Program-made: the position numbers and the translations under genes | Notes under the pieces: model-generated | Databases searched by the model: none | What the model saw: the letters and a program-made list of their open reading frames with translations, nothing else | What the model was told of the DNA's origin: nothing | Part shown: positions 54,211-63,562 of the stretch, piece after piece | Numbering within the stretch: position 1 is the stretch's first letter | How the letters are laid out: each line of letters starts with the position of its first letter | Assembly: GCF_052072235.1 (NCBI RefSeq) | Contig: NZ_CM125436.1 | Coordinates: forward strand, 2,288,001 to 2,352,000 | Length of the DNA: 64,000 bases | From: Brevibacillus_D fluminis_A | GTDB lineage: Bacteria; Bacillota; Bacilli; Brevibacillales; Brevibacillaceae | Direction of reading: 5' to 3'

Positions 54211-54609
54211 ATGAGCAACAACATATCCAAAAGCCGCCTGTGGGTGGCGCGAATCATGAGCGGAATCGTTATTCTTTTTATGCTTTTTGACAGCGTGATG
54301 AAATTTTTTCAACCTGCCCCTGTGGTGGAAGGAACACTGGAGCTGGGCTTTGCGCAGCACCATATTGCCGTGCTCGGCATTCTCGGACTTGTCTCTACGA
54401 TCTTCTATGCGGTGCCGCGCACGGCCGTCTTGGGCGCCTTGTTGTTAACCGGCTATTTCGGCGGTGTCATTGCAACGCAGATTCGCATGGATGCACCGTT
54501 ATTTACCCATGTGCTGTTTTCCGTCTATTTGGCCATTCTTGCATGGGGCGGGCTTTGGCTGCGGGATGAGCGGGTTCGCAATCTGCTCCCTGTGCAGCGG
54601 CAAAAGTGA
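54211..54609 (+). CDS. DoxX-like membrane protein
   Basis: This 132-residue protein has four hydrophobic helices and DoxX-family features (FDSVMKFFQP, LGFAQHHIAVLGILG, TGYFGGVIATQIRM). DoxX proteins act in redox or quinone-linked functions, but this subgroup is uncharacterised. ATG 54211 (GGAAAGGTGG upstream) was preferred to 54151. Confidence 0.75.
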   Translation: MSNNISKSRLWVARIMSGIVILFMLFDSVMKFFQPAPVVEGTLELGFAQHHIAVLGILGLVSTIFYAVPRTAVLGALLLTGYFGGVIATQIRMDAPLFTHVLFSVYLAILAWGGLWLRDERVRNLLPVQRQK

Positions 54610-54632
54610 GGAACGCGCTGGGAGACATCATC

Positions 54633-54669
54633 AAAAAAAGACGGCTACCGGATGTTTCGGTAGCCGTCT
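54633..54669 (-). terminator. Terminator of the Rieske fusion gene
   Basis: AGACGGCTACCG and CGGTAGCCGTCT form a perfect 12-bp stem; on the minus strand a T-run (complement of 54633-54639) follows. Confidence 0.8.
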
Positions 54670-54673
54670 GGCA

Positions 54674-56431
54674 TTACGCCTCTTCAAATAGCCGCTCGCC
54701 CCGGTGCAGCCGTGTGGCAATGTGGGCGATATGCGGCTGTTCGCGTGGGGTGGGCGCGTGGGCCGCCAAATAGCGGGTTGCCGCGAGAAGCATCGTTTCA
54801 CCAGCGCGAGCGGCGAAGGCGTCGTTGCGCGTTGTCCAGCGCTCATATTCGGCGACCGCCGCTTCGTACATTTGAAACGAATGGAATTCGGCGTCTTCGC
54901 GCAAGAGCGCATGGCCTAACGTAGCAAGCAGGGCGTCAGGGTCGCCGCCGTTATGCAGGTAGCCGGCTGTCCAGCGCGCTGCTTCGTTCACTTGCTGGCG
55001 TTGATCCAAAATTTGCAGCAGCCGTTCCGGATTGGCAGTATCGACGGCGGGGACGGCCGAGCCATCCGGCCGTTTTGCCGCCGGGATATTTAAAAAACGA
55101 TCCAAATAAATGCTGATGATCCCGTGGTAGATCGCCCGGATGAGCAGAGGATGGGCAGAGCGGCGCAAACGCTCATGCACGGCATGCGCATAGGTAAAGG
55201 TATGCAAAACAGAGATCCAATCGCCGAAATCGTTCTGGGTATGGAAGCGGACGATCCGTTCCGCCGCAGCCAAAGCAACCAGTTGGGCCAGTCGGGCCGG
55301 ATGTGCGCCGGATTGCAAGAGCGTTGTGACAAGGTTCACTGTTTCTAGTGGTTCGTCACGCAACAGCTGTTCCACGAGTTTCTCCTCATCTGCTGCGGAA
55401 ATATCGGTATAGGGCTCGCTCAGAGGGAGGCGATCCAACTGCGCGAATGCTTCCTTCAGCGGAACGACCAGATTCACTGGCGACTGCCACTGATGAAGTT
55501 CCTCGCTCCGGGTCGGATTGGCGAGGAGCCGAACCAGTGAGGTCAGCGTCTGCGCGGTGTGCTCTTCGCCGATCAGGCCAATCGCTTCAAAGGCTTTATT
55601 ATGGAAATCGAACGTATGACCGCCGTCCAAATAAAAGTGGTCCGTCGCCGCCACCAGCATCATCTCCGAAAGCAGCTCCAGGGAAGCCCCCTGACGGATC
55701 GCCGTGAGCAGCACTCTTTCAGCCCCTTGTGTGTCGCGGACCTCGATACAGCTGCGGTACCATTCCGTCAGCCGCTCGAACGGCACGTCTGCTCCCGGCA
55801 GCGGCTTTAGCAGATGCCGAGCCGCCGCACCGGAGCTGTTGCGGGCCACATGGCGCAGCCCTTGATAAAGCGCGAGGATCGTTCCTGCTTTATCCAGCTT
55901 CGGCAGCACATTGGCCATCGCGGTAAGGATGGTGAGGCCCGAATTCCAGCCTCTCCCATAGACGGTGCCGAAATGGATGCCGACCTCCACGATTTCCGCT
56001 GCCGGAACACCGGCTTCCACCAATCCGACAACAGCTTTGGCGATCACGAGACCGAGATTTTGTTCCAGACCTTCTCGCAACCGAAGTTTGTATTTCTCTA
56101 TGCTGTTCGTCTGTTTAGGATGCGGATTTACCCAAACGACTCCATTTTCAATTTTCACTTCATGCGACGGCACATCGTCCGCCCACGGGTCCAACGTTCC
56201 ACCGCTGCAGACGTCAAAGCGCGCATGGTGCCAATGGCAGGTGAGGATCCCGTCGCACAAGCTGCCCATATGCAGCGGAAATCCCATGTGCGGACAGCGA
56301 TTGTCTACCGCATAAACCTTCTCCTCATGATAAAACACAGCGATCCCGCCATGAATGAACTTGTGGCCCTTCTCTTGGAGCGACGACAGTGTACCCGCAT
56401 TGATCCAGGGCTGGCTTTCGGCTTTGTGCAT
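54674..56431 (-). CDS. Rieske [2Fe-2S] protein fused to a ~480-residue helical domain
   Basis: This 585-residue protein begins with a Rieske domain (residues ~5-105: C46-P-H48 and C65-x2-H68), like small Rieske ferredoxins. The remainder is largely helical and I do not recognise it, with conserved-looking patches rich in His/Asp: VGIHFGTVYGRGWNSG, ATDHFYLDGGHTFDFHNKA, and HTFTYAHAVHE. These could hold a metal or act in catalysis; questin-oxidase-like enzymes share a similar AHA-type stretch, which is only a weak hint. Its own promoter and terminator make it a single-gene unit. GGAGGG precedes the ATG. Confidence 0.7.
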   Translation of the reverse strand: MHKAESQPWINAGTLSSLQEKGHKFIHGGIAVFYHEEKVYAVDNRCPHMGFPLHMGSLCDGILTCHWHHARFDVCSGGTLDPWADDVPSHEVKIENGVVWVNPHPKQTNSIEKYKLRLREGLEQNLGLVIAKAVVGLVEAGVPAAEIVEVGIHFGTVYGRGWNSGLTILTAMANVLPKLDKAGTILALYQGLRHVARNSSGAAARHLLKPLPGADVPFERLTEWYRSCIEVRDTQGAERVLLTAIRQGASLELLSEMMLVAATDHFYLDGGHTFDFHNKAFEAIGLIGEEHTAQTLTSLVRLLANPTRSEELHQWQSPVNLVVPLKEAFAQLDRLPLSEPYTDISAADEEKLVEQLLRDEPLETVNLVTTLLQSGAHPARLAQLVALAAAERIVRFHTQNDFGDWISVLHTFTYAHAVHERLRRSAHPLLIRAIYHGIISIYLDRFLNIPAAKRPDGSAVPAVDTANPERLLQILDQRQQVNEAARWTAGYLHNGGDPDALLATLGHALLREDAEFHSFQMYEAAVAEYERWTTRNDAFAARAGETMLLAATRYLAAHAPTPREQPHIAHIATRLHRGERLFEEA

Positions 56432-56935
56432 GCTGATGATCCCTCCATCGGATTTACGTATTTTTACACAAATTTACCATTGCCTTTCCACTTTGTCAAC
56501 TTTTTCATTTGTAATGTATGGTAATATCACTGTTTCGCTTGGTCTTCCAAATCGGTGCCGAATTTCCATACTTCTTGAAAGATAGGGCAGCGTTTCGCGG
56601 GCGCTTGAGAGGGGAGAAGCGATCATACAGGAGGGAATTTTACAATAATTAGGTGTCATTGTACAAAAAGTATAAAAAACGGGTGAATACATGGCTGTGA
56701 TGAACGGTTTTCCATACAGTTTGCTTAGTGACAATCCCACTTGTTTCCATTATCCTTCTCATATGACTGAAAATTTACAAAAATAAAAAAGATGGTGAGT
56801 GAACGATTGGAGACGGCGCTGAGCCAGGGGATTTCATGCACTTATACTTTTGTCTAGTAATGAGCTAAAGTCCTGATTCAGCAGTCTGCCTTTTTTCATC
56901 AACCGAATGCTTTCGCCAAAAGGGGGAGAATCATT
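56432..56935. other. Divergent intergenic region, 504 bp
   Basis: AT-rich, no credible ORF. It holds the minus-strand promoter of the Rieske fusion gene and, for the OppA-like gene, only weak candidates such as TTTACA-17-TACAAA near 56637-56665. I see no repeat or known riboswitch. Confidence 0.55.
56471..56499 (-). promoter_or_regulatory. Sigma-A promoter of the Rieske fusion gene
   Basis: On the minus strand TTGACA (56494-56499), 17 bp, TAAATT (56471-56476), 40 bp upstream of the start. Confidence 0.7.
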
Positions 56936-58588
56936 ATGAAAAAGTGGCTCACCATGGTTACAGGGGCAACGCTGCTGCTTGGTGTAGCGACCGGCTGCAG
57001 CTCCACGCCAACAGACACCGCACAGACAACGACCACGAATACCACGCCAAGCAATACGCAATCGACAGAGCCGGCAAAAAGCGGGCCGATGGTGCTGCGC
57101 TGGACGATCAGCGGCGAACCGCCGACGATGGACCCGGGGATTGCAACCGAATCGGATTCCATGGACATGATCAACGCCTGTTTTGAGGGCTTGACCAGCT
57201 ATGATTTGAACGGTCAGCTGGACAATGCCGTGGCGGAGAGCTTCACCAATTCACCGGATTACACCAAGTTCACTTTCAAAATTCGCAAGGACGCGAAATG
57301 GCAAAACGGCGATCCTGTAACGGCACACGATTTCGAATACGCGCTGAAACGCAATCTCGATCCGAAAACGGCATCCGGCTATGCGTATCAGCTTTATTAC
57401 CTCAAGGGCGGAGAAGAGTACAACACAGGGAAAGGCAAGGCGGAGGATGTCGGCGTCAAGGCGGTTGACGACTATACGCTGGAATTCACGCTGAAATCAC
57501 CGACACCGTTTTTCCGCGAGCTGACGCAGTTTACAACGCTTTTCCCGCTGCATCAAAAAACGGTGGAAAGCAACCCGAATTGGGCGTCGGACCCAAAGAC
57601 GCTGATCGGGAACGGACCGTTTGTGCTCGATACATGGGAGCATAAGACCAAAATGGTCTTTACGAAAAGCCCGACGTACTGGGACAAAGATCATGTGAAG
57701 CTCGACCGCATCGAGATTTCCATGATTGAAGACAACAATACCGCGCTGTCGATGTTCGAAGGCGGCGAGACAGACTGGGGCGGCTATCCGGCGACAGGCT
57801 TGCCGGCGGACGCGATTCCCAAGATCAAGGAAGAAGGCAAGCTGATGGTCGCCGACAACCCTGGTACACAGTCGGTCATTTTCAATACCACCAAGCCGCC
57901 GTTCAACAACAAGAAAATTCGCCAGGCGTTCTCCTATGCAATCAACCGTCAGGAAATCATCGACAATATTTTGCAGACAGGAGTCCCTGCCGCCTATGGC
58001 TGGGTGCCGACATCGATGGGTCTGAAGCCGGACGGATACTTCAAAGAAGATCCTGCCAAAGCCAAGGAGCTGCTTGCGGAAGGGATGAAGGAGTTGGGGC
58101 TGAAAGAGTTCCCGGAAGTCACCTATTCCTATAATACATCGGATATTTACAAAAAGATGGCGGAAGCGCTGCAGGACCAATGGCGCAAAAACCTGGGCGT
58201 AAACGTCAAGCTCTACAATACCGAGTGGAAAGTGTACAACGACAATGTGCACAGTGCCAATTATGATCTCGGCCGCTTTATGTGGGGTGCGGACTTCAAC
58301 GATCCGATCAACTTCCTGGAAATGTTCCGCGACAAAACGGGCGGCAACAACAATCCGAAATGGGAAAACGCCAAATTTAAAGAGCTGATTGACAAGAGCT
58401 ACCAAGAAACCGATCCGGCAAAGCGGAAGCAAATTTTGCTCGATGCGGAAACGATCCTCATGGATGAAATGCCGCTTGCCCCCATCAACTTCCGTGGAAA
58501 TCCGTACGTGAAAAACGATCGGGTCAAAGATTTCATCATCTTCCCGCTGGGCGGAGCTTACTTCAAATACGCCTATATCGCCAACTAA
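56936..58588 (+). CDS. Oligopeptide-binding lipoprotein (OppA-like), orphan
   Basis: This 550-residue SBP family 5 lipoprotein has lipobox GVATGC (C21), a Thr/Ser-rich linker, then LRWTISGEPPTMDPG and FTFKIRKDAKWQNGDPVTAHDF (in part). It is not next to permease genes; it may supply another Opp/Dpp system. Resembles the OppA/MppA branch rather than the DppE branch seen at 47.7 kb. AAAGGGGGAG precedes the ATG. Confidence 0.88.
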   Translation: MKKWLTMVTGATLLLGVATGCSSTPTDTAQTTTTNTTPSNTQSTEPAKSGPMVLRWTISGEPPTMDPGIATESDSMDMINACFEGLTSYDLNGQLDNAVAESFTNSPDYTKFTFKIRKDAKWQNGDPVTAHDFEYALKRNLDPKTASGYAYQLYYLKGGEEYNTGKGKAEDVGVKAVDDYTLEFTLKSPTPFFRELTQFTTLFPLHQKTVESNPNWASDPKTLIGNGPFVLDTWEHKTKMVFTKSPTYWDKDHVKLDRIEISMIEDNNTALSMFEGGETDWGGYPATGLPADAIPKIKEEGKLMVADNPGTQSVIFNTTKPPFNNKKIRQAFSYAINRQEIIDNILQTGVPAAYGWVPTSMGLKPDGYFKEDPAKAKELLAEGMKELGLKEFPEVTYSYNTSDIYKKMAEALQDQWRKNLGVNVKLYNTEWKVYNDNVHSANYDLGRFMWGADFNDPINFLEMFRDKTGGNNNPKWENAKFKELIDKSYQETDPAKRKQILLDAETILMDEMPLAPINFRGNPYVKNDRVKDFIIFPLGGAYFKYAYIAN

Positions 58589-58595
58589 ACAGCAG

Positions 58596-58634
58596 ACGGC
58601 CGCTTCTCTTGCAAAAGGGAGCGGCTGTTTTTTC
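58596..58634 (+). terminator. Terminator of OppA-like gene
   Basis: ACGGCCGCTTCTCTT pairs with AAAGGGAGCGGCTGT (with mismatches), followed by TTTTTT. Confidence 0.75.
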
Positions 58635-58866
58635 GTTTCCGCGCCGCGCTGCATTTTTTTACAAGCAAGCATTTCCTCTTGATTTGCTGCGTATTCTTTA
58701 TCTAACATAATTTGGCCGTTTGCGAACGACACTAAGAAATAGCTTGACCGTCGGAGCCTTTGCGCTTACACTTCTGTTACTATATTTTGTCATTATTCCA
58801 ACTATTTGCAGCGCAACGTTCTTGCATTGGCAAAGCGGCGACGGAGACTAGAGGAGAGACGACACG

Positions 58867-59544
58867 ATGGCATACGACTTCATGATCAAGTTGAGTATTT
58901 CTTTGTTTTTGGGGCTTTTGATCGGCATCGACAGGCAACTGAAGAGCAAACCGCTCGGGGTAAAAACAAGCATGGTGATTTCTGTGGCAAGCTGTCTGGT
59001 GACGCTCGTTTCGATTGAAGCGGTCCACCGCTATTCGGTGCCCGGCCATACGAATATGGACCCGATGCGGCTGGCGGCCCAGGTCGTCAGCGGGGTTGGT
59101 TTTCTTGGTGCCGGGGTGATCTTGCGCCGGAGCAATGACGTGATCTCGGGGCTGACTACCGCATCGATGGTGTGGGCGGCATCCGGCCTCGGAATCGCTG
59201 TCGGCGCCGGCTTTTATTATGAGGCGATCACGGCCAGCCTGATGATCATTTTTGCGATCAATGTGCTGCCGTTCTTTATCAAGATGATCGGTCCCAGCTC
59301 GCTGCGGAAACGAGACTTGTCGATTCGGATTGAGGTGGAGGAGAACCATGATCTGAATGCTCTTTTCAAAGAAATCAAGCATCTGGATATGACGATCAAG
59401 CGGGTGAAGGTCCGAGATTTGGATAATGGCCACCAGCGGCTGGAAATGCTGATTTTGGCCCCGGAAAAAATTTATACGACCGATGTTTATACGTTAATCA
59501 AAAACGTGCACCATGTCTTGTCTGTCGATGTGGAGAGCCGATGA
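58867..59544 (+). CDS. MgtC/SapB-family membrane protein
   Basis: This 225-residue protein has four to five membrane helices with the family signature GLLIGIDRQ, GVKTSMVISVASCL and VSGVGFLGAGVILR. An ACT-like C-terminal cytoplasmic domain follows. MgtC proteins modulate Mg2+ homeostasis and ATP synthase or acid stress in other bacteria; B. subtilis SapB is the nearest known. AGAGGAGAG precedes the ATG. I looked for a magnesium M-box in the 230-bp upstream region and see none. Confidence 0.85.
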   Translation: MAYDFMIKLSISLFLGLLIGIDRQLKSKPLGVKTSMVISVASCLVTLVSIEAVHRYSVPGHTNMDPMRLAAQVVSGVGFLGAGVILRRSNDVISGLTTASMVWAASGLGIAVGAGFYYEAITASLMIIFAINVLPFFIKMIGPSSLRKRDLSIRIEVEENHDLNALFKEIKHLDMTIKRVKVRDLDNGHQRLEMLILAPEKIYTTDVYTLIKNVHHVLSVDVESR

Positions 59545-59548
59545 ACAA

Positions 59549-59586
59549 CGAAAGCCGCCTCTGCACTCTGGCAGGGCGGCTTTCGC
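59549..59586 (+). terminator. Hairpin after mgtC-like gene
   Basis: CGAAAGCCGCC pairs with GGCGGCTTTCG. Only TTT follows in the stem, so termination is probable but not certain. Confidence 0.45.
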
Positions 59587-59704
59587 GCTGTCCGGTACGC
59601 CAACTGCTCCCGGTCATGCGTCGCAATCGGCTGAAAGGGTAACAAGCGCATAGACAGTGTGATATAATTTGCAAAGTGCAAGAAGGAAAAGGAGACATCG
59701 ATCT

Positions 59705-60445
59705 ATGACCGAACCTTGGTTTGAACGCAGCTTTCGGGAAGATTATTTGCTGGTGTACCGGCATCGCGACGAAAGCTCTGCCAATCAGGAAGTAAATGAG
59801 TTATTAACCCACCTGCCGATCAAGCGCCAGGGCCGCGTTCTCGATTTGTGCTGTGGCAGCGGACGGCATTCGCGGGCGTTGGCAGCGCGCGGCTATGAAG
59901 TGGTCGGCGTGGACCTGTCTGACGTGTTTCTGGCTTTGGCCGAAGAGCAAAATACATACGACAATCTTCATTATTTTCAATACGATATGCGGGACATCCC
60001 CTTTGAGCAAGAATTCGATATCGTCTTTAACCTGTTCACCAGCTTCGGCTATTTTGCCACAGACGACGAGAACCGGTTGGTAATTGCCAACATGATGAAG
60101 GCGCTCAAGCCTGGCGGCGAGGTGGTCATCGATTATTTGAACCCCGCGTATTTGAAAGCAAATCTGGTGCGCCATTCCGAGCGGGAGATCGAGGGGCTGA
60201 TGATCGAAGAGGAGCGGACCATCGAGGAAGGCTATGTCAAAAAGCGAATCCGCATCACCGATGCGGAAGCCTCGGGGACGCGGGAATATTGGGAACAGGT
60301 GCGTCTGTATGAACAGGGGGAAATGCTCGAGATGCTGAAGGCGGCCGGCTTCAGCGAAATTCAAACGTTCGGCACGTACAGTTGCGAGCCGTATGAGAGC
60401 GAGCAGTCCAAGCGGATGATTTTTTACGCGCGGAAAAAAGGCTGA
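59705..60445 (+). CDS. Class I SAM-dependent methyltransferase
   Basis: This 246-residue methyltransferase has motif I VLDLCCGSGRHS, VVGVDLSD with the acidic residue after beta-2, and FNLFTSFGYF. The substrate is not known; similar proteins are found widely in Bacilli. AAGGAGACATCG precedes ATG 59705. Confidence 0.82.
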   Translation: MTEPWFERSFREDYLLVYRHRDESSANQEVNELLTHLPIKRQGRVLDLCCGSGRHSRALAARGYEVVGVDLSDVFLALAEEQNTYDNLHYFQYDMRDIPFEQEFDIVFNLFTSFGYFATDDENRLVIANMMKALKPGGEVVIDYLNPAYLKANLVRHSEREIEGLMIEEERTIEEGYVKKRIRITDAEASGTREYWEQVRLYEQGEMLEMLKAAGFSEIQTFGTYSCEPYESEQSKRMIFYARKKG

Positions 60446-60562
60446 AAACGGTGTCAAAGTTAGGCCGAATGGCGGCGCGTAGCCAGTGATTTTTTACGCC
60501 GGTTCCTTCATATGATGAAAGCAAAAGGCACGGCCATTCATCGGCCAAGGGAGGGAACCGCC

Positions 60563-60850
60563 ATGACCAAGCTCACCATCGATCAGGTCAAATTCAATCT
60601 GGGAAAAGTGCCGGGTTGGAGTCTGACGGATGACGAGCGCGCGCTGACGCAAAGCTTTACCTGTACACCATTTCCAAAAGCGATGGAGTTCGTCAATCGG
60701 GTCGCCTCCTATTTGGGGCAAGACCACGACCACGCAGAAATCCGAATCGCCGGCGATCGGGTCACATTCGTGCTCTCATCCAAAAAGGCCAACGGATTGA
60801 CCGGCAAAGACTTCGCCATCGCCCAAGCGATTACGAAATTGAGTGGATAA
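60563..60850 (+). CDS. Pterin-4a-carbinolamine dehydratase
   Basis: This 95-residue protein matches PCD/DCoH: the catalytic region HDHAEIRI, VTFVLSSKKANGLTGKDFAIAQAI. It dehydrates 4a-hydroxytetrahydropterin to regenerate the pterin cofactor. No phenylalanine hydroxylase gene is nearby. AAGGGAGGG precedes ATG 60563. Confidence 0.85.
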   Translation: MTKLTIDQVKFNLGKVPGWSLTDDERALTQSFTCTPFPKAMEFVNRVASYLGQDHDHAEIRIAGDRVTFVLSSKKANGLTGKDFAIAQAITKLSG

Positions 60851-60887
60851 ATCCACTAAATTTATGCCATCCAAAAGCATAAACAAT

Positions 60888-60940
60888 GCCCATTGTCGAG
60901 AACCCACTACGGTCCCTCACCAATGGGCTTTTTTCTTTTT
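60888..60940 (+). terminator. Terminator of pterin dehydratase gene
   Basis: GCCCATTG (60888-60895) pairs with CAATGGGC (60921-60928), then a T-rich tract. Confidence 0.75.
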
Positions 60941-60958
60941 TATTTATCATTTTTTAAG

Positions 60959-61241
60959 TTGTAAAGATTTTGTCTTTTTCCCGCAGCTCAGGGATTTTCG
61001 GAAAAACGTGGAGCGAAAGCTTTGGCGGTGCCTGCCAGGCGGGGGCAAAAAAACGAAAACGTCTTTCGCGCCACATCTGCTTCCTTGTGATGCTTCCGCC
61101 GCGCAGCGTGTGGCTTTGGGGCGCGGTTTTCGTTTTTTTGCTCCCGCCGTTCTCCCCGACCTCCTTGCTGGCATCGACAAGTCTTTCGCGCAACGTTTTT
61201 CCGAAAATCCCCTCGCCTCCACCAAACCAAAATCTTTACAA
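60959..61241. repeat. ~283-bp imperfect palindrome at the copA 3' end
   Basis: Three nested pairs share one axis near 61100. TTGTAAAGATTTTG (60959-60972) pairs with CAAAATCTTTACAA (61228-61241). A perfect 19-bp GGGATTTTCGGAAAAACGT (60991-61009) pairs with its complement at 61193-61211. A 23-bp inner pair beginning GGCGGGGGCAAAAAAACG (61038-61060) pairs with 61125-61147 with one mismatch. The outer right arm reaches into the last codons of copA. It has no gene of its own. It could be a large RNA hairpin, a MITE-like repeat or a recombination product. Confidence 0.85.
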
Positions 61242-63440
61242 CCTCACCCTCCTCAACCTCAACGCATTCCAAACCACCGTAATCGAACTCATCGCCATCG
61301 CCGCTGCGGCCACCCACGGGGCCAAAAAGCCGAGCATCGTCAACGGAATTCCGATACAGTTGTACGCAAGCGCCCAAAACAGGTTTTGCTTGATATTGCG
61401 CATCGTGGCCTGGCTGAGCAGCAGGGCAGTCACCAAACCGTCCAAATCTTTGCGCATGATGACCACATCGGCGGTGGAAATGGCGACGTTTGTCCCGGTC
61501 CCGACCGCCACGCCGATATCGGCCACCGACAGGGCAGGGGCATCGTTCGTGCCGTCGCCGACCATTGCGACGAGCTTGCCTTTTTGCTGGTACGCACGCA
61601 AAATCCGTGCTTTTTCCTCCGGCAGCACCTCGGCATGCACGCGGGAAATGCCTACATGGCGTGCGACCGCTTGGGCGGCACGCTCGTTGTCGCCTGTGAT
61701 CATCGTCAATTCCTTGCCCATTTTATGCAGGCGCATGATCGCTTTGCGCGAGCTTGGCTTGATTGTGTCCGTCACCGCGACAAGCCCCGCCAGCGTGCCG
61801 TTGACTGCCATCATGACGACATTTTTGCCTTGCAACTCCGCATGGGAGAGCATATGCTCGGCCCGCGACAGATCGATCCCGTGCTGCTGCAAAAAGCGGG
61901 ACGAGCCCGCAAGCACGCGCTTTCCTTCCACGACCGCTTCGACCCCAAAGCCCGGGATTTCCCGTTGGTTGCAAGCCTGGGGGAGTGGACCGGCTTGTTG
62001 TACAGCCGTACGCAGCAAAGTCTGGGCGATCGGATGCTCGGATTGCTGCTCGACGCTGCCGAGCATGCGCCAAAACGATTGCTGCTGACCGACCAAAACC
62101 CACACATCGGAGACGTGCGGCTCCCCTTTGGTGATGGTTCCGGTTTTATCAAAAGCGATCACATCCGCTTTGTGCAAAAGCTCCAAGTCTTTTCCCTGTT
62201 TGAACAGCACCCCTTCACGGGCAGCAACGCCTGATCCGACCAGGATAGAGGTAGGGGTGGCGAGGCCGAGCGCACAAGGGCAAGCCACGATCAGGACGGC
62301 GATCGCTTTTTCCAGCGCCGTCCCCAGAGCGCCAGGATTGAACAGGACGTACCAGGCGAAAAACGTAATGGCGGCGATCGTGACGATGATCGGGACAAAG
62401 ACTTCCGTCAGCTCGTCCGCGATACGCTGGATCGGCGCTTTTGTCGCCTGCGCCTCCTCGACGATGGCGATGATTTGGGCGAGCGCGGTTTCGCTGCCGA
62501 TCTTGGTCACTTTGAGGGTGAGCGGGCCGCTGATATTGCGGGTCGCGCCGATCACCCGGTCGCCCGCCTGCTTTGCGACAGGAATGCTTTCGCCGGTAAA
62601 AGCCGATTCGTCGACGACCGAAGCGCCGCTTACGATTTCACCGTCCGCAGGTATCGTCTCTCCAGGCCCAACGAGCACGAGATCGCCGCGCACCAGCCCC
62701 TCGATCGGGATGATGACGGTTTGCTCTTGGCGGATGACCTTTGCTTCCTTTGATTGCAGCTCATACAGCTGCTCCAGCGTCCGCAGTGTTTTGTTTTTGG
62801 AAACGGCTTCCAAAAGCTTGCCGATGCAAAGGAATGTGATAATCAGCGCGCTGGATTCATAATAGAGCGGCGGATTGTGCAGCGAACGATCCGGCCACGA
62901 TTGAAACGTCAAGTAATGGCTGTAAAAAAAAGCGGCGGAGGTGCTGAGCACGACAAGCACATCCATGTTCGCCGAGCGGTGCCGCAGCGAGTTCCATGCC
63001 CCACGGTAAAACGAGAAGCCGATGAGAAACTGGATCGGAAAGGTAACGAGCAGCTGAAACAGCGGATCGAGAAAAAGGGCGGGCACATAGACGAACGATA
63101 AAAACGGGATGTGTGCCGCCATCGCCCAAAGCAACGGGACGGACAGCACGAGCGCTGTGATGCTTTTTAGCGCTAACCTGCGAATCTCGCTTCCTGAATC
63201 AGGCGGCGTTTCCGAATTCTCGCGCTGCATCACTGCTGTGAACCCCAGCTGATTCACTTTTTCTGCGATCCGGCTGTGGTCGATTTTGGCCGGATCGTAA
63301 GTCACTTTTCCCCGCTCCATCGTGAGATTGACCTGCACGTCGAGCACACCTTCTGCGCGGCCCACCACTTTTTCGATCCGGTTTGCGCAAGCCGCGCAAG
63401 TCATTCCTTTTATTTGAAAGGTTGTCGTCGGATATTTCAT
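61236..63440 (-). CDS. copA: Cu(+)-exporting P1B-type ATPase
   Basis: This 734-residue ATPase has a single N-terminal metal-binding domain (C15 and C18 in GMTCAAC), eight membrane helices, the CPC motif in VACPCALGL, phosphorylation DKTGT, HP in SEHPIA, and MVGDGTNDAP. It exports cuprous ions. Bacillus CopA usually has two metal-binding domains, so this is a shorter form; no copZ or csoR is in the window. ATG 63440 after GAGGGGGAAC; the extension to 63515 is not conserved. Its 3' end lies in the large palindrome. Confidence 0.93.
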   Translation of the reverse strand: MKYPTTTFQIKGMTCAACANRIEKVVGRAEGVLDVQVNLTMERGKVTYDPAKIDHSRIAEKVNQLGFTAVMQRENSETPPDSGSEIRRLALKSITALVLSVPLLWAMAAHIPFLSFVYVPALFLDPLFQLLVTFPIQFLIGFSFYRGAWNSLRHRSANMDVLVVLSTSAAFFYSHYLTFQSWPDRSLHNPPLYYESSALIITFLCIGKLLEAVSKNKTLRTLEQLYELQSKEAKVIRQEQTVIIPIEGLVRGDLVLVGPGETIPADGEIVSGASVVDESAFTGESIPVAKQAGDRVIGATRNISGPLTLKVTKIGSETALAQIIAIVEEAQATKAPIQRIADELTEVFVPIIVTIAAITFFAWYVLFNPGALGTALEKAIAVLIVACPCALGLATPTSILVGSGVAAREGVLFKQGKDLELLHKADVIAFDKTGTITKGEPHVSDVWVLVGQQQSFWRMLGSVEQQSEHPIAQTLLRTAVQQAGPLPQACNQREIPGFGVEAVVEGKRVLAGSSRFLQQHGIDLSRAEHMLSHAELQGKNVVMMAVNGTLAGLVAVTDTIKPSSRKAIMRLHKMGKELTMITGDNERAAQAVARHVGISRVHAEVLPEEKARILRAYQQKGKLVAMVGDGTNDAPALSVADIGVAVGTGTNVAISTADVVIMRKDLDGLVTALLLSQATMRNIKQNLFWALAYNCIGIPLTMLGFLAPWVAAAAMAMSSITVVWNALRLRRVRL

Positions 63441-63452
63441 CTTGTTCCCCCT

Positions 63453-63489
63453 CGCATACGCAAGCGTGTCCACAAAGGATGTGTATGCG
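63453..63489. promoter_or_regulatory. Inverted repeat between copA and the YtkA-like gene
   Basis: CGCATAC (63453-63459) and GTATGCG (63483-63489) are separated by 23 bp, in the copA 5' region. It might be a metalloregulator site or an mRNA stem; it does not match the CsoR or CopY consensus. Confidence 0.3.
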
Positions 63490-63562
63490 TTTTTTGGCGG
63501 AAATAGAATGTACACCGCCTGACAGGAATACGTTTAAGCAAAAGAAGAGGAGGGAGCGTCGC

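Noticed and set aside
58640..58866. Possible M-box magnesium riboswitch before the mgtC-like gene
   Set aside because: None of the conserved M-box segments could be seen.
60947..61225. Small ORFs inside the palindrome
   Set aside because: Lys/Arg-rich mirror-image frames produced by the inverted repeat itself; no start signals.
60843..62234. 463-residue plus-strand ORF across the palindrome and copA
   Set aside because: It overlaps copA in antisense and crosses a clear terminator; no recognisable domain.
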